Assembly (NCBI GenBank): GCA_038040325.1
Contig: JBBPIM010000004.1
Coordinates: 1-64,000, forward strand
From: Mayfieldus profundus
GTDB lineage: Bacteria; Actinomycetota; Thermoleophilia; Solirubrobacterales; 70-9
Direction of reading: 5' to 3'
DNA length: 64,000 nt
Shown: one piece after another, positions 40,802 to 49,091 of the stretch
Layout: every line of letters starts with the position of its first letter
Numbering within the stretch: position 1 is the stretch's first letter
Notes under the pieces: model-generated
The model's input: the letters and a program-made list of their open reading frames with translations, nothing else
Told to the model about the DNA's origin: nothing
The model's database searches: none
Made by a program: the position numbers and the translations under genes

Positions 40802-42004
40802 CTACCCAGTTTTGAACCGGGCCGCCTCCTCGGATCCGCCGGTGGCGTCGCCGACGCTGTAGGAGTGGGCCCCGGTGCCGGCCAGCTTGCCCCCCTCGAC
40901 GATCAGGTACTCGTCGCGGATCGGGCGCTCGTCGTAGAAGCACTCGAGGATCTCGCGTGTGCCCGCCGCGTAGCGGGCCTGGGCCGAGAGGCTCGTTCCC
41001 GACACGTGCGGGGTCATGCCGTGGTTGGGCATCGTGCGCCAGGGATGGTCCCGGGGGGCGGGCTGGGGAAACCAGACATCGCCGGCATAGCCGGCGAGCT
41101 GGCCCGACTCCAGCGCCCGCACGATCGCGTCGCGGTCGCAGATCTTGCCGCGGGCGGTGTTGACAAGGTAGGCGCCGCGCTTCATGCGGCCGATCATCTC
41201 CTCGTCGAAGAGGTGCTCTGTCTCGGGGTGAAGCGGCGCGTTGATGGTCACCACGTCGCAGACCTCGACCATCGACTGGGGCGAGTCGTGGAAGGTGACC
41301 CCCAGCTCCTCCTCGACCTCGGCGGGGAGGCGATGGCGGTCGGTGTAGTGCAGCCCGACGTCGAACGGCTTCAGCCGCCGCAGCACCGCCGAGCCGATCC
41401 GGCCTGCCGCCACCGTGCCGACCTGCATCCCCTCCACGTCGTAGGACCGCGACACGCAGTCGGCGATGTTCCAGCCGCCGTCGACCACCGTCTGGTAGCT
41501 GGGGATGTAGTTGCGCACCAGCGCCAGGATCATCATCACCACGTGCTCGGAGACGCTGATGCTGTTGCAGTAGGTCACCTCGGCGACGGTGATGCCGCCC
41601 TCGATCGCCGCCTGCAGGTCGACATGGTCGGAGCCGATGCCGGCGGTGATCGCCAGCTTCAACTCCGGAGCCTTGGCGATCCGCTCCGCGGTCAGGTAGG
41701 CGGGCCAAAAGGGCTGGGAGATCACCACCTCGGCCTCGGGCAGCTCGCGCTCGAACTCGGAGTCGCGCCCGTCCTTGTCGGCGGTGACCACCAGGCGGTG
41801 GCCGCGGTCCTCCAGGAAGCTGCGCAGGCCAAGCTCGCCGGAGACGCTGCCCAGCAGCTCGCCCGGCTCGAAGTCGATGCCCTGCGGGGTCGGCGTCGTC
41901 TGCCCGTCGGGATAGCGCTCGATCTCGGGGATCCCGTCGCGCGGGTATGTGGGGGGATACCCGTCGGCGGGGTCGTCGTAGAGCACGCAGAGGATGGTCG
42001 CCAT
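40802..42004 (-). CDS. fdh: NAD-dependent formate dehydrogenase
   Basis: A 400-residue D-2-hydroxyacid-dehydrogenase-fold enzyme oxidising formate to CO2 with NAD. Very characteristic blocks are present: SQPFWPAYLTAERIAKAPELKLA, ITAGIGSDHVDLQAA, CNSISVSEHVVMMI, and AAGRIGSAVL with Asp in YTDRHRLP (NAD preference). Catalytic Gln and His lie in WFPQPAPRDHPW and MTPHVSGTSLSAQARYA. The C-terminal tail AGTGAHSYSVGDATGGSEEAA also matches bacterial formate dehydrogenases. Its leader contains TAGGAT and a GGAGG site. It sits between radA and disA, which are usually neighbours. Confidence 0.96.
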   Translation of the reverse strand: MATILCVLYDDPADGYPPTYPRDGIPEIERYPDGQTTPTPQGIDFEPGELLGSVSGELGLRSFLEDRGHRLVVTADKDGRDSEFERELPEAEVVISQPFWPAYLTAERIAKAPELKLAITAGIGSDHVDLQAAIEGGITVAEVTYCNSISVSEHVVMMILALVRNYIPSYQTVVDGGWNIADCVSRSYDVEGMQVGTVAAGRIGSAVLRRLKPFDVGLHYTDRHRLPAEVEEELGVTFHDSPQSMVEVCDVVTINAPLHPETEHLFDEEMIGRMKRGAYLVNTARGKICDRDAIVRALESGQLAGYAGDVWFPQPAPRDHPWRTMPNHGMTPHVSGTSLSAQARYAAGTREILECFYDERPIRDEYLIVEGGKLAGTGAHSYSVGDATGGSEEAARFKTG

Positions 42005-42041
42005 GTGGGGCCTCCGTGACGGTTGCTTGGCGACCCTGATC

Positions 42042-43508
42042 CTAAGCGGCTTCTCTGAGGGGGTCGGCCGCGCTCGCCTCGCGCGGCGGCAGCGCCGCCC
42101 CCAGCGCTGACCGCAGGGTGGAGTGCGCCGCAAGCCCCTCGATGCTCTCCCCCCCGGCCGGCCCCAGCACCGGGCCGAGACCGAACTTGCGGGCCTCGGC
42201 GACGCGGCGGTCGGGGTGGCCGACGTAGCGCAGCTCGCCGGTCAGCCCCAGCTCCCCGAAGCAGGCGAGCGGAGCCCCGGACCCAGCCGCCCCCGGACGA
42301 ATCCGAGCAGAGCTCGGATCACCGGTCGCTGTCGCTCCCTGGGAGGAGGCGGGCGGCGGTGTTGTGAGTGGTTCGCGGCGGTGCGCCGACGCGACAGCCA
42401 TCGCCACCGCCAGGTCGGCGCCGGGCTCGTCGACCCGCACCCCGCCCGCCACGTTGACGAACACGTCCGCCCCGGACAGCCCCAGCCGCGCGTGGCGCGA
42501 GAGCACCGCCAGCACCAGGCTGAGGCGGTTGCGGTCGATCCCGTTGGCGACCCGCCGCGGCGCCTCCAGCTCGGAAGCGGCGACCAGCGCCTGCACCTCG
42601 ACCAGCACCGGGCGGCTGCCCTCCATCGCCGGCAGCACCACCGAGCCCGCCTCGCGGGTCGCCTCCTCGACGAAGCGCGCGGAGGGGTCGGCGACCTCGG
42701 TCAGCCCGCCGGAGCGCATCTCGAACACGCCGACCTCGCTGGTCGCCCCGAAGCGGTTCTTCAGCGCCCGCAGGGTGCGGTAGGTGCGCTCGCGCTCGCC
42801 CTCGAACTGCAGCACGCAGTCGACCAGGTGCTCGAGGACCCGCGGCCCGGCGAGGCTGCCGTCCTTGGTGACGTGGCCGACCAGGATCAGCGCGATGTCG
42901 CGTCGCTTCGCGACCTCGGCCAGCGCCGTGGCCGCCTCGCGCACCTGGCCGACCGAGCCCGGCGCGCCGGTCATGTCTCCGCAATGGAGTGTCTGGATCG
43001 AGTCGATCACGCAGGCCTGGGGGCGCTCGGCCTCCAGCGCCGCCAGCACCGGCTCCAGCGAGGTCTCGGCCAGGGCCGGAACCGACAGCGCCGCCTCTCC
43101 CAACCGCTCGGCGCGCAGCTTCACCTGTGCCGCCGACTCCTCGCCCGACACATAGAGGACGCTGCTGCCGGCCGCGACGAGGTTGGCCAGCGCCATCCCG
43201 GTCAGAGTGCTCTTGCCGATCCCCGGCGAGCCGCCGAGCAGGACCAGCGAGCCGGGGACAAGGCCTCCGCCCAGCACCCGGTCGAGCTCGCCGATGCCGG
43301 TCGCCAGCCGCGCCTGGGCGGGCGCCTCCACGTCACGCAGCGGCGTCGGCTGCGGGGCCGCGCCCCCCGGCCGGCGCTTCGAGCCGCCCGAGCTCTGGCG
43401 CGCCTCGACCAGAGAGTTCCACTCTCCGCAGCCAGGGCACTTCCCGGTCCAGGTCAGAGAGACCTGGCCGCACTGCTGGCAGATGAAGCGGGCTTCCGAG
43501 CGGGCCAC
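42042..43508 (-). CDS. radA: DNA repair ATPase RadA
   Basis: A 488-residue RecA-like helicase/recombination factor. The N-terminal zinc motif is CQQCG...CPGCG (Cys10, 13, 24, 27). Walker A is GGSPGIGKST (92-101), and the RadA-specific KNRFG motif is at 250-254. The Lon-like C-terminal domain is NVAGGVRVDEPGADLAVAMA followed by FGELGLTGELR. Residues about 382-412 are an extra Pro/Ala/Gly/Ser-rich insert not expected in the family (see repeat at 42273-42365). GTG 43508 starts the zinc domain. Confidence 0.95.
   Translation of the reverse strand: MARSEARFICQQCGQVSLTWTGKCPGCGEWNSLVEARQSSGGSKRRPGGAAPQPTPLRDVEAPAQARLATGIGELDRVLGGGLVPGSLVLLGGSPGIGKSTLTGMALANLVAAGSSVLYVSGEESAAQVKLRAERLGEAALSVPALAETSLEPVLAALEAERPQACVIDSIQTLHCGDMTGAPGSVGQVREAATALAEVAKRRDIALILVGHVTKDGSLAGPRVLEHLVDCVLQFEGERERTYRTLRALKNRFGATSEVGVFEMRSGGLTEVADPSARFVEEATREAGSVVLPAMEGSRPVLVEVQALVAASELEAPRRVANGIDRNRLSLVLAVLSRHARLGLSGADVFVNVAGGVRVDEPGADLAVAMAVASAHRREPLTTPPPASSQGATATGDPSSARIRPGAAGSGAPLACFGELGLTGELRYVGHPDRRVAEARKFGLGPVLGPAGGESIEGLAAHSTLRSALGAALPPREASAADPLREAA
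42273..42365. repeat. Palindrome-bearing in-frame insert within radA
   Basis: The segment encodes ~31 low-complexity residues in the C-terminal domain of RadA. It contains a perfect eight-base inverted repeat, ATCCGAGC (42301-42308) and GCTCGGAT (42312-42319), with a three-base loop. An inserted palindromic element that kept the frame is the simplest reading. Confidence 0.55.
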
Positions 43509-43585
43509 CCGCTGAATGTAAGGAGCGGCCCCGACGCCACTCGTCCCCCACCGCACCGAATCGCCGCCGGCCGTGCCGTGTTTCG

Positions 43586-43591
43586 TAGGAT
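43586..43591 (+). promoter_or_regulatory. Leaderless -10 box TAGGAT
   Basis: It lies seven bases before ATG 43599 and supports that start of the secreted hydrolase. Confidence 0.45.
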
Positions 43592-43598
43592 CACGGTG

Positions 43599-45971
43599 AT
43601 GACCTCGGTCGCCAGGAGGGCTGCCGCGCCCGTGTCCACGCTCGCAGTCGCGGCAGTCGCTCTGCTTCTCCCCGGTCCCGCGCGCGCGGACTCCGTGTCC
43701 AGCGTGCTCGGCATTCCCTGCACCACGCAGGCCGACGGGGTGCAGGCCTGCATCGGCGATACCGGGCACCGGGTCAAGACCTGGGACGGCGTGCCGCTCG
43801 ACGTCAACATCTGGCTGCCGCCCGCCAACCAGCAGGGGCCGTTCCCGCTGGTCGTCTACCACCACGGCTACGGCTTCAGCAAGGACTTCGCCTCCCCCAA
43901 CCTCTCGCTCGCTCAGCGGGGATACGCCGTGATGGCCTACACCGCGCGCGGCTTCGGCAACTCCTGCGGCGCGATCGCGTCCAGGCTCGCCGACCCGCAG
44001 GGGTGCGCGCAGGGATGGATCCACCTCGACGACGTCCGCTTCGAGGCGCGTGACACCCAGCACCTCGCCGGCCTGCTCGCCGACCTGGGACTGGTGCGGC
44101 CGCGCAGGATCGGAGTCACCGGCACGTCCTACGGCGGCGGCGTCTCGTTCCTGCTCGCGGCGCTGCGCCAACGCATGGTGCTGCCCGGCGGCCGCATCGT
44201 CCGCTGGCGCAGCCCGCAGGGCCGCAAGATGCGGATCGCCGCCGCGGCGCCGCTGTGGGGCTGGTCCGACCTCTCCTATGCGCTGATGCCCAACGGCCAC
44301 ACGCTCGACTACCTGGTCAAGAACCCCTACGGGCCCAGGATCGGCGTCGCCAAGGAGTCCTACATGGGCCTGCTCTACACGCTCGGGGTGACAACCGGGT
44401 TCTACGCGCCGCCCGGCGCCGACCAGAACGCCGACATCACCAACTGGTTTGCGCGCCTCCAGCAGGGCGAGCCCTACGAGGACGCCAACGCCCACAACAT
44501 CCTCTTTCAGATCCAGCGCTTCCACTCCGCCTACTACCTGCAGGACGGGATCCGCAAGAAGCGGCGCCGCCGGCCCGCCCCGATCCTCGCCTACAACTCC
44601 TGGATCGACGACCTCTTCCCGGGCGACGAGCTGCTGCGCTACCGCAACTACGTGCTCGCCGCCTGGCCCGACGCCGAGTTCTCGCTGCTGCTCGCCGCCG
44701 GCGCGGGACATCCCCGCGCCACCATCTTCGGCGAGACGCCGGGCCTCGAGGTGCAGCTGCAGAAGTTCTTCGACCGCCACCTGCGGGGCGCCAGGGGCAA
44801 GCCGCTCGGCGTCCAGACCTACACGCAGCCGTGCGGGGGCCAGCCGCTTCGCGGCCCCTACACCACGCGCACCTGGGCCAAGCAGCATCCCGGCGAGGTG
44901 AGGCTGGTCTCGCCGGCGCCGCATTCGTTCTCCGGCGGCGGCGGCGACCCCGCGATCGCCGGCGCGCTTGACCCGCTCAGCGCCGCCAGCCAGAACGGCT
45001 GCGTGACCACCGGCGGCGCCGAGGAGGCCAACAGCGCCACCTACGGGGTGGCGCCGGCGGGGGGCGGCGTCTACACGGAGGGCAGCGGCTACACGCTGAT
45101 CGGCTCCCCGACCGTGATCGCCCGCGTCTTCACCACCGATCTCCAGGCGCAGGTCGTGGCGCGCCTCTGGGACCTCGGTCCCGACGGAAACCAGGTCTTC
45201 GTCACCCGCGGGGTTCTGCGACCAGACCTGGGCCGCGATGGCCGCCAGCCCTTCCAGCTCAATCCCAACGGCTGGTTCTTCGCCCCGGGACACGTCGCCA
45301 AGCTTGAGCTGCTGGGCCGCGACAGCCCCTACGCTCGCGCCTCCAACGGGAGCTTCGGCGTCAGCGTCTCCGACCTCGAGCTGCGGCTGCCGGTGCGAGA
45401 GAGGCCCAACGGCGGCCAGATCCTCGACCCGGCGGCGCCGGTGCGCCGCGACGGCCTCGCCTTCGGCCCCTGCACCAACCCGCGCACCGGCACCGACGCC
45501 GGCGAGCGCATCGTCGGAACCAACGCCGGCGACCTTCAGTTCGGGTTGGGCGGCGAGGACACGCTGCTGGGGCGCCGCGGCATCGACTGCCAGCAGGGCG
45601 GCCCCGGCGGCGACCTGCTGCGCGGCGGGCCCAAGCTCGACGTGCTGCTGGGTGGCGGCGACAACGACACGATCGGCGGCGGCCAGGGGCCCGACGCGAT
45701 GGCCGGCCTCGGCGGTCGCGACACGATTCGTGGCGGCGCCGGAGCCGACCGCATCTTCTCCCGCGACGGCCGCCGCGACATCGTGCGCTGCGGAAAGGGC
45801 CGCGACGCGGTGGCGGTCGACGGGCTCGACGCCGTGTACGGGTGCGAGGCGGTGAGCTTCGTCCGCGCAACCGACCCGGCTCAGCGCTCGTCCGGTGGCG
45901 GCGAGCTCGGGCGCTTCTTCGGGCGCCGCTACGCGGCGCCGCTGGCCCAGATCGCGCTCTGGTCGCGCTAG
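43599..45971 (+). CDS. Secreted X-Pro dipeptidyl-peptidase/CocE-like hydrolase with RTX-like tail
   Basis: A 790-residue exported hydrolase. Residues 1-30 are a signal peptide ending PGPARA. The alpha/beta hydrolase part includes VYHHGYGFSKDF, the nucleophile elbow GVTGTSYGGGVS (about residue 176), an Asp in LAYNSWIDDLFPG and a His in AAGAGHPRATIF. A jelly-roll-like domain of the CocE/X-Pro type follows (about 480-600). The end is a block of Gly/Asp nonapeptides (GLGGEDTLLG, GGGDNDTIGG, GAGADRIFS) closed by two Cys. It probably acts on peptides or esters outside the cell, with calcium-stabilised export. Confidence 0.85.
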   Translation: MTSVARRAAAPVSTLAVAAVALLLPGPARADSVSSVLGIPCTTQADGVQACIGDTGHRVKTWDGVPLDVNIWLPPANQQGPFPLVVYHHGYGFSKDFASPNLSLAQRGYAVMAYTARGFGNSCGAIASRLADPQGCAQGWIHLDDVRFEARDTQHLAGLLADLGLVRPRRIGVTGTSYGGGVSFLLAALRQRMVLPGGRIVRWRSPQGRKMRIAAAAPLWGWSDLSYALMPNGHTLDYLVKNPYGPRIGVAKESYMGLLYTLGVTTGFYAPPGADQNADITNWFARLQQGEPYEDANAHNILFQIQRFHSAYYLQDGIRKKRRRRPAPILAYNSWIDDLFPGDELLRYRNYVLAAWPDAEFSLLLAAGAGHPRATIFGETPGLEVQLQKFFDRHLRGARGKPLGVQTYTQPCGGQPLRGPYTTRTWAKQHPGEVRLVSPAPHSFSGGGGDPAIAGALDPLSAASQNGCVTTGGAEEANSATYGVAPAGGGVYTEGSGYTLIGSPTVIARVFTTDLQAQVVARLWDLGPDGNQVFVTRGVLRPDLGRDGRQPFQLNPNGWFFAPGHVAKLELLGRDSPYARASNGSFGVSVSDLELRLPVRERPNGGQILDPAAPVRRDGLAFGPCTNPRTGTDAGERIVGTNAGDLQFGLGGEDTLLGRRGIDCQQGGPGGDLLRGGPKLDVLLGGGDNDTIGGGQGPDAMAGLGGRDTIRGGAGADRIFSRDGRRDIVRCGKGRDAVAVDGLDAVYGCEAVSFVRATDPAQRSSGGGELGRFFGRRYAAPLAQIALWSR

Positions 45972-46021
45972 CCGGCGAAACCGGCGCCGGGCAACCGCCC
46001 CTTCGCTACTGTCCCGGCGGG

Positions 46022-47950
46022 GTGTTGCGGAAAGCGATCTTCCTGGCCGGTGCGATCGCGGCGCTGCTGGCGTGGCCTGCGAGCGCTGCCGCCTGGGATC
46101 CCATCACCGAGGCGAAGAACTTCTCGAAGATCAACGAGCGCGAGATCTACGTCACCGGCCAGCCCGGATTCCAGCAGCTGCTGGTGCAACGCAATCTGGA
46201 GAACCAGGCCGAGTTCGTGCAGCTGCTGATCAACGACCCGGAGCGCAACCCGATCCCCAACATCTGCGCCAACCGCGGCAACGAGTGCGCGGGGGACGTC
46301 CGCTTCTACGACTTCGGCTCGGGCGGCTTCGGGATCAAGCAGCCGGTGCTTTTCACGGGACGCAGCGGCGCGACCCTGTCGGGCACCATATGGGCGACCA
46401 GCGCCGGCCCGCAGCAGCGTCCCGGGGTCGTGATCACGACCGGCTCGGTGCAGGCTCCCGAGACGCTCTACTGGGGCCTGGCGGCGACGCTTGCCAAGGC
46501 CGGCTACGTGGTGCTCACCTACGACGTGCAGGGGCAGGGCCGCTCCGACACCTTCGGCGCGGATCCCGACGAGCAGGAGAGCGTGCCGGCCCAGGACGGC
46601 CAGCCCTTCTGGGACAGCACCGAGGACGCGCTCGACTTCCTGCTCTCGAACCCGAACAGCGTCTACGCGCCGCGGCCGAGCTGCAGCAGCGGCACCAGCC
46701 ACGCCGCCAAGCAGGAACGCCGCGTCAACGAGGGATTCAACACCCGCTTCAACCCGCTGCACGGCGTGGTCGACCCGAGCCGGGTCGGGGTCGCCGGCCA
46801 CTCGTTCGGCGCGGCCGGGATCTCGTACGTCGGCCAGAAGGATCCCCGCGTCGACGCGCTGGTCGCCTGGGACAACCTGAACGGGACCGGGACGACAGCC
46901 GAGACCTGCCCGTCGGCGCCGGCGACGCGGACGCCGACGCCGCTGGCCAAGCCCGCCCTCGGCATGTCGGCCGACTACTTCCTCGTCCCGGAGCCCTACC
47001 CGGGGCCCACCGATCCTGCGCCGGACACCAAGAACACCGGCTTCAACGCATACGACACGGCCAACGTCGATTCGATGCAGGTCAACATCCGCGGCGGCAC
47101 CCACTACGAGTTCTCGTTCCTGCCCGGCAACACCTTCCCCTATCCGTTCGGGACCGCGACCTTCCGCGGCATCGACATGGTCGGCTGGTACACGATGGCC
47201 TGGCTCGACAAGTACGTGAACGGGGCGGACCCCACAGCGGACGCCCGGCTACTGACCGACCGCTGGTGCGACGACGCTCTCGAGGCGGCAGTGGATCCCG
47301 ACGGCGACGGCAACATGTACAGCTTCTATTTCGATTCGCCGACCGAGTTCGACGGCAACTCGATCGCCGACCTGCGCGCCGAGTGCACCGCGCCCGGCTC
47401 CCAGCTCGCTCCCGACGGCGGTCCTGCCAACTTCAACCTCGTCGACTTCGCCCACACCCCCGACAGCCCCGGGCCGGGCATGGTGGACCCCAACGCGTTC
47501 GGGCAGGCTTCGCGGACACCCTGCGCAGGTGCGAAGACCAAGAAGGGCACCCGCCGCGACGACCGCCTCAAGGGGGGCAACAGCTCGAACCGGCTGCGCG
47601 GCCGGCGCGGCAACGACCGCCTGCGCGGGCGCGGCGGCAACGACTGCCTGTACGGCGGGAAGGGCGGCGACCGTGGCAGGGGAGGCGTCGGCAACGACTA
47701 CGTCAACGGCCAGCGCGGTCCTGACAACCTCCGTGGCGGCCGTGACCGCGACGTGGTGACGGGCATGGGCGGCCGCGACCGGATGCGGGGCGGCGCCGGC
47801 AACGACCTGATCTCCGGCGGCGCCGGCACCGACCACATCAACTCCCGCGACGGCGAACTCGACGTGGTCGACTGCGGAAGCGCCGAGGACCTCGCCGTGG
47901 TGGATGCCGCCGACCAGGTCAGCGGCTGCGAGACGGTAAGCGCTCGCTGA
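46022..47950 (+). CDS. Secreted alpha/beta hydrolase with RTX-like tail
   Basis: A 642-residue exported hydrolase. The signal peptide (FLAGAIAALLAWPASAAA) follows GTG 46022. The hydrolase core has PGVVITTGSVQAPETLYWGLAATLAKAGYVVLTYDVQGQGRSD and the nucleophile elbow GVAGHSFGAAG (about residue 259). The C-terminal ~130 residues carry Gly/Asp nonapeptides (GNDRLRGRG, GNDCLYGGK, GAGNDLISGG) and a closing Cys pair. It lies 50 bases behind the similar gene at 43599 and is probably co-transcribed. Its last 32 bases overlap the convergent aldo/keto reductase gene. Confidence 0.85.
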   Translation: MLRKAIFLAGAIAALLAWPASAAAWDPITEAKNFSKINEREIYVTGQPGFQQLLVQRNLENQAEFVQLLINDPERNPIPNICANRGNECAGDVRFYDFGSGGFGIKQPVLFTGRSGATLSGTIWATSAGPQQRPGVVITTGSVQAPETLYWGLAATLAKAGYVVLTYDVQGQGRSDTFGADPDEQESVPAQDGQPFWDSTEDALDFLLSNPNSVYAPRPSCSSGTSHAAKQERRVNEGFNTRFNPLHGVVDPSRVGVAGHSFGAAGISYVGQKDPRVDALVAWDNLNGTGTTAETCPSAPATRTPTPLAKPALGMSADYFLVPEPYPGPTDPAPDTKNTGFNAYDTANVDSMQVNIRGGTHYEFSFLPGNTFPYPFGTATFRGIDMVGWYTMAWLDKYVNGADPTADARLLTDRWCDDALEAAVDPDGDGNMYSFYFDSPTEFDGNSIADLRAECTAPGSQLAPDGGPANFNLVDFAHTPDSPGPGMVDPNAFGQASRTPCAGAKTKKGTRRDDRLKGGNSSNRLRGRRGNDRLRGRGGNDCLYGGKGGDRGRGGVGNDYVNGQRGPDNLRGGRDRDVVTGMGGRDRMRGGAGNDLISGGAGTDHINSRDGELDVVDCGSAEDLAVVDAADQVSGCETVSAR

Positions 47951-49064
47951 GGTCGCGCTCGGGGTCGATCCCCCAGCGCTCGGCCGCCTCGGCCAGCTCG
48001 TCGCTGAGCGGCCAGCGGTCCGGCCGCTCCTCGCCCGAGTGGGCGGCGCTGGCGCCCTTCAGCGCCATGCAGCCTGCGTTGTCGCCGATCGCGCGGATCT
48101 CCGCAACGTCCTCATCGCTGAGCCGCTGATCCTCCGGCAGCGCCTCCAGCTCGGCGCGCTTGTCCTCGATCGGCCGCGCCCCCTCCCCCGCCTCCTGGAT
48201 CAGCGTCGGCACCAAGCACTCGACGGCCTCGTGGGCGAGGTTCCACTGGCAGGCCAGCTGGATCGGCGCCAGGCCCGCCCGAGCGGCGATCGGGCGCAGC
48301 CGCTCCAGCTTCTCCCGGCCGGCCTCGATCCAGCCCTCGGGACGGAAGGCGCGGTGATCGCCGGGGGCCAGCTCGGCGCCGGGCAGCAGGTCGTCCCAGA
48401 ACAGCCCGCCGTAGTCGACCACGCGGGTGATCACCCGCACCCCGTTGCGCGCCGCCGCGTCGAGGCAGAGCTCGCCCGGCCAGGGCTCGAGCGGGTTGAG
48501 GATCACCATCGCCCAGTCGATGCGGTCGCCGAATCGCTCCAGGCAGCGGATCAGGTCCAGCGTGAAGCCGTTGGCCGGCCCGGGCGCGACGCCGATCGAG
48601 CCCGCCAGGCCCGCCTCGCGCAGCGCCGCCATCGCGTCCCACACGGCTTCCGACTCGTAGCCGGTGCGGTCGGGGTTGTGCAGTAGCAGCAGGTCGAACC
48701 GGTCGGTGCCGACCCGCTCGAGGCTGCGCTCGGTGGCCATCCGCAGGTAGTCCGCATAATCGTCGGGGCCGCGCAGGCCGGGGTCGGTGAAGCGCGGAAA
48801 GCCGCGCGGTCCCTCGCGCTCGCCCTTGTAGAAGTCGTGCCCGACCGAACCGACCAGGCAATAGGAATCGCGCGACTGCCCCTCCAGTGCCCGACCCAGC
48901 AGCCGGTCGGCCTCTCCCTCGCCGTAGACGTCGGCGCCGATCACCGTGTCGATCCCGTCCGGGCGAAGCAGCGCCGCCAGGCGCTCCTCTTCGATCGCCT
49001 CGCCGAAGCGCATGAAGCGGCCTCCGCTCCAGGTTCCGACCGCGGCTCTGCCGGGCTCGCTCAT
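47919..49064 (-). CDS. Aldo/keto reductase-like protein lacking the usual catalytic Lys
   Basis: A 381-residue TIM-barrel protein of the aldo/keto reductase family. IDTVIGADVYGEGEADRLLGRAL matches the catalytic Asp/Tyr region. DLLLLHNPDR contains the His. GSIGVAPGPANGF and VKALKGASAAHSG-like C-terminal parts (CMALKGASAAHSG) fit the family. The position where the family has VxTK reads CLVGSVGHDFYKG, so the catalytic Lys seems absent or shifted. Activity may be altered. TACCGT lies eight bases before the ATG (leaderless). It overlaps the upstream-facing hydrolase gene tail to tail. Confidence 0.8.
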   Translation of the reverse strand: MSEPGRAAVGTWSGGRFMRFGEAIEEERLAALLRPDGIDTVIGADVYGEGEADRLLGRALEGQSRDSYCLVGSVGHDFYKGEREGPRGFPRFTDPGLRGPDDYADYLRMATERSLERVGTDRFDLLLLHNPDRTGYESEAVWDAMAALREAGLAGSIGVAPGPANGFTLDLIRCLERFGDRIDWAMVILNPLEPWPGELCLDAAARNGVRVITRVVDYGGLFWDDLLPGAELAPGDHRAFRPEGWIEAGREKLERLRPIAARAGLAPIQLACQWNLAHEAVECLVPTLIQEAGEGARPIEDKRAELEALPEDQRLSDEDVAEIRAIGDNAGCMALKGASAAHSGEERPDRWPLSDELAEAAERWGIDPERDLSERLPSRSR

Positions 49065-49072
49065 CGGAGGAA

Positions 49073-49078
49073 ACGGTA
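49073..49078 (-). promoter_or_regulatory. Leaderless -10 box TACCGT for the aldo/keto reductase
   Basis: It is eight bases before the ATG at 49064, in the 27-base gap after the large secreted protein gene. Confidence 0.4.
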
Positions 49079-49091
49079 GCGGCGGGGAACC

